Below, in pieces: positions 59,983-64,000 of a stretch of 64,000 nucleotides of DNA (position 1 is its first letter; each line of letters starts with the position of its first letter). The stretch is from Roseomonas xinghualingensis. Lineage in GTDB: Bacteria > Pseudomonadota > Alphaproteobacteria > Acetobacterales > Acetobacteraceae. The notes below the pieces were generated by a model. That model was not told the DNA's origin and made no database searches. It saw only the letters and a list, made by a program, of their open reading frames with translations. The stretch lies in assembly GCF_025791835.1 (NCBI RefSeq), contig NZ_JAOXLP010000011.1, forward strand, positions 62,001 to 126,000, in the 5' to 3' direction. A program made the position numbers and the translations under genes.

Positions 59983-60980
59983 TGTATCTCGTGACCGGGG
60001 GCTGCGGCTTCATTGGTTCCCATCTTTGCGCCGCATTGCGAGCGCGCGGCGATCAAGTTCGGGTGCTGGACGACCTTTCGACCGGTTCGGAAGAGAACTT
60101 GGCTCCGGGTGTAGATCTGGTGCGAGGCAATGTAGCCGACCCTGTCGCCGTGCGAGCGGCGATGGAAGGCGTGAATGGATGCTTTCACTTGGCCGCGATC
60201 GCTTCGGTGGAGCGGGGGGTAAGGGAGTGGCTGAATACCCATCAGGCCAATCTCTGCGGAACCATCGGAATCTTGGAAGAGGCCGCTCGTGCGCGGGGGC
60301 GTATACCGGTTGTCTACGCCTCTTCAGCCGCAGTCTATGGTGATTGTGATGCACTGCCGCTGACCGAGGATGCGCCAACCTGGCCATTATCGGCCTATGG
60401 TGCGGACAAGCTGGGATGTGAGCTCCATGCACGCGTGGCGGGGGTGGTGCACCAGGTACCCAGCATCGGACTGCGCTTCTTCAATGTGTTTGGGCCGCGG
60501 CAGGACCCCCGCTCTCCCTACTCCGGGGTGATCTCGATCTTCTGCGACAGGCTGTCGCGGGGTGAGCCGGTGACCATCTTTGGCGACGGGGGGCAGACGC
60601 GGGATTTCGTGTTCGTTGCCGATGTCGTGATAGCTATGATGGCGGCAATGGGACAAGCTTCCACAGCAGCTCCGGTGCTGAATGTTTGCACGGGCAGACC
60701 GACTTCGGTGCGGGAGCTTGCGGCTGTTGTAGCGAATCTTTGTAGCACTCGCCTTGAGGTCCGGCAGCAGCCTCCACGATCTGGCGAGATCCGGCACTCT
60801 CTGGGATCACCAAGCCTGGCCCAGGCGAAACTGGGGTTGCCATCCCCAGAGGGCCTTTCGACGGGCTTGGCGCAAGTGGTGGCTTGGCTGCGTGCTGGGC
60901 GGCCGGGATTGGCCCCCGCTTCGCAATCAGCCAATCAACCAGCGGATCGTCGCTCCGATTACCAGCCAGCATACCAGTGA
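59982..60980 (+). CDS. NAD-dependent epimerase/dehydratase (nucleotide-sugar, GalE/WbpP-like)
   Basis: A 332-residue extended SDR. Cofactor motif GGCGFIGSH near residue 8; catalytic Ser in YASSAAVYG and Tyr/Lys in AYGADKLGCE; GLRFFNVFGPRQDP is typical of UDP-hexose 4-epimerases. It supplies an epimerised sugar nucleotide for the polymer. Longer frames upstream lie in the GT4 gene. The last 20 residues (QSANQPADRRSDYQPAYQ) are low complexity and overlap a possible antisense gene. Confidence 0.9.
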   Translation: MYLVTGGCGFIGSHLCAALRARGDQVRVLDDLSTGSEENLAPGVDLVRGNVADPVAVRAAMEGVNGCFHLAAIASVERGVREWLNTHQANLCGTIGILEEAARARGRIPVVYASSAAVYGDCDALPLTEDAPTWPLSAYGADKLGCELHARVAGVVHQVPSIGLRFFNVFGPRQDPRSPYSGVISIFCDRLSRGEPVTIFGDGGQTRDFVFVADVVIAMMAAMGQASTAAPVLNVCTGRPTSVRELAAVVANLCSTRLEVRQQPPRSGEIRHSLGSPSLAQAKLGLPSPEGLSTGLAQVVAWLRAGRPGLAPASQSANQPADRRSDYQPAYQ

Positions 60981-61193
60981 GATGGCGATGATCAGCAATG
61001 CTGCCGCCGGCCATGACAGGGGGCGGTGCAGATCCCGCACGTGGATTGCATTGGATGCCGTTTTGGAATCGAAACTTCTTGCCTTTTCAGCCCAGTTCAC
61101 TGGAAAATCTCCACAAGTGGCGGGAATGAATCTTGTCCCTTCTCTATTGGGGGCCGTGCCACGCAGGGGCGTTACCTCAAGAGGATCTGACAT
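60927..61193 (-). CDS. Possible small tail-anchored membrane protein
   Basis: A candidate 88-residue ORF on the minus strand (MSDPLEVTPLRGTAPNREG...), with one strongly hydrophobic segment at its C-terminus (WPAAALLIIAISLVCWLVIGATIRWLIG, about 28 residues). Longer in-frame starts exist up to 61472. The 3' end overlaps the variable tail of the epimerase by 54 bases. No ribosome site is convincing. The C-terminal anchor supports it; the rest is undistinguished. Confidence 0.35.
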   Translation of the reverse strand: MSDPLEVTPLRGTAPNREGTRFIPATCGDFPVNWAEKARSFDSKTASNAIHVRDLHRPLSWPAAALLIIAISLVCWLVIGATIRWLIG

Positions 61194-61401
61194 GTTTGAC
61201 CATCTTGCTGGAAACAACTCTGTAACGCAACGTCTGGTTGTGCCCAAAGGTTGTGGTAATGCAACAAAATTCATTGGGGGCCGCAGAGCTACCCCATAGG
61301 TTACTCGCTCCGGGAAGCTCGTGAGGCAGGTGCGCCCTGCACCTGATCTAACAAGGGCCTTTTGGATCCCAGTTCTTCCCAGGGATGTTGGAGAAGATCG
61401 A
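60981..61401. other. Low-G+C intergenic stretch ahead of the amidotransferase gene
   Basis: 421 bases with no plus-strand gene, A+T-richer than average, containing the possible minus-strand membrane protein. It probably carries the promoter of the amidotransferase gene; TTGACC at 61196-61201 is the best -35-like hexamer, without a well-placed -10. Confidence 0.45.
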
Positions 61402-63324
61402 ATGTGTGGCGTGGTAGGACTTTTCCACCTCTCCTGCCCACTCATGCCGGACCTCAGCCTGGTTCGACGCATGGCGGATGCGCTGCGCCATCGCGGACCA
61501 GACGGGGAAGGCTATCATGTGGAGCCGGGGCTGGCCTTCGGCCACAGGCGGCTTGCGATCGTCGATCTCGGTGGAGGGGCTCAGCCCATGTCCAACGAGG
61601 ATGGATCGGTCGTCGTCGTCTTCAATGGAGAGATCTACAACCATGAATTGCTTCGCCGCGAGCTGGAGGAAGCCGGCCATCGCTTCCGTACCAGATCCGA
61701 TACCGAGGCAATCATTCATGGCTGGGAGGAATGGGGAGTAGGCTGCCTGGAACGCTTGCGTGGCATGTTTGCGTTCGCTCTCTGGGATCGGGAGCGCGGC
61801 GAACTACTATTGGCGCGCGACCGGCTGGGCGAGAAGCCGCTGTACTACACCCAGCTGCCTGGCGGGGTTTTCGCCTTTGCCTCAGAGATGGCCGGATTGC
61901 ATCCCCTGCCTGGCTTGCCCCGGAAGATAGATCTGGCGGCGTTGGATGATTTCCTGGCCTTGGGCTATGTGCCAGACCCAGCCACCATCTATGAGGGTGT
62001 CCGTAAGCTGCCCGCCGGGCATTTTCTGCTGTTGCGCCGCGGCGAGAGTGTAGCTGAAGCAAAACGATACTGGCGTCCGCCGGTTGAGACGGAGCCGGTA
62101 CCTGGGAATGCGCCGGCGGAATTGCATTCTCTCCTGCGTGCTTGCGTCAAGGACAGATTGATGTCCGATGTGCCGCTCGGGGCCTTTCTCTCGGGCGGCG
62201 TGGATTCCAGCGCCGTGACTGCATTCGCGGCGGAAGCGGTTTCAGCCCAGCTTTCCACCTTTACCATTGGCTTTCCCGGTGCGGGCGATGAGCGCGCCCT
62301 CGCAGCCCTGGTCGCACAGCGTTTTGCAACCGCGCATCACGCTGAAATAGGCACGGCTGACTACCTGGCCGCTGCCCGGGACCAGGCGCGAATCTTTGGC
62401 GAACCGTTCGGGGACCATTCTGCCGTACCCACGCTCAGTGTATGCCGGCTTGCCAGGCGGCATGTTACCGTGGCGCTATCCGGTGATGGCGGTGATGAGG
62501 TTTTTGCCGGTTACCGCCGCTACCGTTGGCACCTGCTGGCCGAGGCGGTGCGCGCCTTCATTCCTGCCTCGGCCAGACGCAGGGTCCTGGGTGGTATCGC
62601 CAGCATCTATCCGAAGCTCGATCGTGCACCGCGTTGGCTGCGTGCCAAACACACGCTGACCGAGATCAGCATGGACAGCATGATGGGCTACTATCGCACC
62701 GTTTGCCGGTTACACCATGACCGGAGGCGCGGATTGCTGTCAGCAAAGGTGCGTGCCTCGTTGGATGGGCATGACCCGGCAGCACGATTTGGCGCGCTGA
62801 TGGGGGAATGTGACCCCGACGAGCCGCTGCTGCAGGCTCAGTATGCGGATCTGCACACTTACCTGCCGGGAGATATCCTGACCAAGGTGGACCGCACCAG
62901 CATGGCCGTCTCGCTGGAAGTCCGCCCTCCGCTCCTTGACCATGAGTTCGTCGCCTGGGGTATGGGATTGCCGGCACGCCTGAAGCTGAGGGACGGCGTT
63001 GGGAAGCACGTACTTCGCACTGCGATGGCGCCATATCTGCCGCCTGGAATCCTTGACCGAGGCAAGCAGGGCTTTGCCGATACCATCGGTGACCAACTCC
63101 GTGTCCAGGCTTCCTTGGTTCAAAAGCGGTTGCTGAGCGACGCGATGCTGTCCTCTGGACTGTTCGACGAAGGGGCCCTCACCAGACTTGTGGACGAGCA
63201 TGCGTCCGGCCGGTCCGACCATGCCCAGGCCTTGTGGCAGCTCCTGGTTCTGGAGGGATTTCTGAAAGGCAGTGCGCAGGGCTCGGATTCAATTCGCCAG
63301 GAACCGGGTTTGGTGTGGGCCTGA
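61402..63324 (+). CDS. Asparagine-synthase-like amidotransferase, XrtA/PEP-CTERM-locus type (TIGR03108-like)
   Basis: A 640-residue enzyme. ATG at 61402 places the nucleophile at Cys2 (MCGVVGLF); the N-terminal glutaminase domain has RHRGPDGEG, GHRRLAIVDL and FNGEIYNHELL; the synthetase domain has the PP-loop LSGGVDSSAV and VALSGDGGDEVFAGY. GGAGA lies seven bases upstream. It matches the amidotransferase of XrtA loci, which presumably amidates a sugar acid or an amino-acid substituent of the polymer rather than free aspartate; that is inference from context. Confidence 0.92.
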   Translation: MCGVVGLFHLSCPLMPDLSLVRRMADALRHRGPDGEGYHVEPGLAFGHRRLAIVDLGGGAQPMSNEDGSVVVVFNGEIYNHELLRRELEEAGHRFRTRSDTEAIIHGWEEWGVGCLERLRGMFAFALWDRERGELLLARDRLGEKPLYYTQLPGGVFAFASEMAGLHPLPGLPRKIDLAALDDFLALGYVPDPATIYEGVRKLPAGHFLLLRRGESVAEAKRYWRPPVETEPVPGNAPAELHSLLRACVKDRLMSDVPLGAFLSGGVDSSAVTAFAAEAVSAQLSTFTIGFPGAGDERALAALVAQRFATAHHAEIGTADYLAAARDQARIFGEPFGDHSAVPTLSVCRLARRHVTVALSGDGGDEVFAGYRRYRWHLLAEAVRAFIPASARRRVLGGIASIYPKLDRAPRWLRAKHTLTEISMDSMMGYYRTVCRLHHDRRRGLLSAKVRASLDGHDPAARFGALMGECDPDEPLLQAQYADLHTYLPGDILTKVDRTSMAVSLEVRPPLLDHEFVAWGMGLPARLKLRDGVGKHVLRTAMAPYLPPGILDRGKQGFADTIGDQLRVQASLVQKRLLSDAMLSSGLFDEGALTRLVDEHASGRSDHAQALWQLLVLEGFLKGSAQGSDSIRQEPGLVWA

Positions 63325-63433
63325 TCTATGACGGAACAGATGCGGGATTGCAGGGCTGTTTCATCGAAAGCCGCTCTCCTTCCGGTCGACGGTAAGGCGG
63401 TCGTTGAAAGGCGACCTGGACTAGGGGCCTGAG

Positions 63434-64000
63434 GTGATCCTCCGCGAGCTCTTCACCGTGTTGTTGCTACCGCCAATGCTGTGCGTGGTCGCCTGCCTTG
63501 CAGGGATTCTACTTGCCTGGCGCGGCTGGCGGCCGGGGCTGATCCTGGCCGCTCTCGCCGCCATTGGGCAGATCCTCTTTGCGACTCCGCTTACCGCCGG
63601 GCTGCTCGTTGCATCGCTTGAACGGGAAGTCGCCCCAGGCGCTCCTGCTTCGGGGACAGGGGCCGGAGCGATCATCGTCCTGGGTGCGGAAGTGGCTCGT
63701 ACGCAGGATGGGCGTGATGTTGGGCCACTGACTTTGGAACGGTTGCGCACTGGCGCCGCACTGCATAGGCGAACCGGATTGCCGTTGCTGGTCACAGGCG
63801 GCGCACTCGCGAGCGGAGACGAGCCCATAGCAGAGCTGATGGCACAGAGCCTGCGTACGGATTTCGGTGTTTCTGTGCGCTGGATCGAGCCTCGGGCGAG
63901 GGATACCTGGGAGAATGCTGCCCTCAGCGTTGCGCTCCTGCGAGAGGCTGGGATCGGGTCTGCTTATGTTGTCACCCATGGGTGGCACATGCCCCGGGCC
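63434..64000 (+). CDS. YdcF/ElyC/SanA-like DUF218 membrane protein (3' end outside window)
   Basis: 189 codons are visible from GTG at 63434 to the window edge. Two N-terminal helices (LLLPPMLCVVACLAGILLAW and LILAALAAIGQILFATPLTAGLLV) precede the DUF218 domain: AIIVLGAEVARTQDGRD, LPLLVTGG, EPRARDTWENAAL and AYVVTHGWHMPRA. DUF218 proteins such as ElyC and SanA influence envelope and polyprenyl-lipid homeostasis, fitting a place beside polysaccharide genes. Confidence 0.83.
   Translation, partial: MILRELFTVLLLPPMLCVVACLAGILLAWRGWRPGLILAALAAIGQILFATPLTAGLLVASLEREVAPGAPASGTGAGAIIVLGAEVARTQDGRDVGPLTLERLRTGAALHRRTGLPLLVTGGALASGDEPIAELMAQSLRTDFGVSVRWIEPRARDTWENAALSVALLREAGIGSAYVVTHGWHMPRA

Noticed and set aside
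59454..60980. 508-codon frame that looked like a glycosyltransferase-epimerase fusion
   Set aside because: The upstream part overlaps the GT4 gene in another frame; the epimerase begins at 59982 with the Rossmann motif.
1..64000. Mobile elements, CRISPR arrays, rRNA or tRNA genes
   Set aside because: No transposase, integrase, terminal repeats, regularly spaced repeats or RNA cloverleafs were found on reading.

Overview
The window is a G+C-rich alphaproteobacterial chromosome segment. Many genes start with GTG or TTG, and stop/start overlaps of 1 or 4 bases (ATGA, GTGA, TTGA, TGATG) are very common. Gene content and orders such as holC-pepA and ileS-lspA-DUF3035-M16-M16 fit Acetobacteraceae, probably a Roseomonas-like organism; this is inference from recognised protein families, not a database match. 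I saw no rRNA, tRNA, CRISPR array, insertion sequence or phage gene. The left (holC) and right (YdcF-like) edges cut through genes.

Layout: 0-3.5 kb (minus) holds holC and two tandem M17 leucyl aminopeptidases. 3.7-7.2 kb holds a VOC protein, cysQ, a long-form Sua5/TsaC and a split chromate transporter. 7.2-9.9 kb is a ferric-iron ABC importer (binding protein and fused permease) without an ATPase. 9.9-19.2 kb is an overlapping run: FAD-linked dehydrogenase, a trypsin-like lipoprotein, lptF, lptG, lptD, surA and rsmA, which together serve outer-membrane and LPS assembly. 19.2-26.3 kb (minus) is one tight operon: DeoR/GlpR-type regulator, HAD phosphatase, phnD, phnC, two phnE, glpD and perhaps a small exported protein; a second phnD-like gene diverges from it. 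27.5-30.6 kb has an SDR protein lacking the usual catalytic Tyr, a nucleotidyltransferase-like protein, a chalcone-isomerase-like exported protein and a 3-hydroxyisobutyryl-CoA hydrolase. 30.7-34.8 kb is a polyamine/opine-type ABC importer whose ATPase subunit has lost most catalytic motifs. 34.9-37.6 kb has an exported superoxide dismutase, a crotonase-fold protein and a Bug/TctC binding protein. 37.7-44.9 kb (minus) is a conserved envelope block: ileS, lspA, a DUF3035 lipoprotein, and an M16 catalytic/non-catalytic pair, preceded by a DUF3297 gene.

45-63.3 kb is an exopolysaccharide locus of the XrtA/PEP-CTERM-associated type. On the minus strand, read from its promoter, come the Wza-like export protein, Wzz-like chain-length protein, tyrosine-kinase-like ATPase, TIGR03016-type outer-membrane protein, TIGR03015-type ATPase, DUF3473 deacetylase, FemAB-like transferase, TIGR03087-type glycosyltransferase, Wzx-like flippase and a hexapeptide acyltransferase. 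Divergent on the plus strand are a polyprenyl-phosphate sugar transferase, a GT4 glycosyltransferase, a tiny coupled ORF, an NAD-dependent epimerase and an asparagine-synthase-like amidotransferase. No exosortase gene is visible. This half looks less G+C-rich, especially the gene-poor stretches near 51.5, 56.4, 58 and 61.2 kb.

The most unusual items are the ABC ATPase with degenerate Q-loop, signature, Walker B and H-loop; the phosphonate-type transporter operon built around glpD, a GlpR-type regulator and a HAD phosphatase, with a predicted ribosome-binding-site-sequestering hairpin and a 21-bp-phased direct repeat at the regulator/HAD junction; the XrtA-like polysaccharide locus with no exosortase; and a trypsin-like lipoprotein embedded in the LPS-transport operon.
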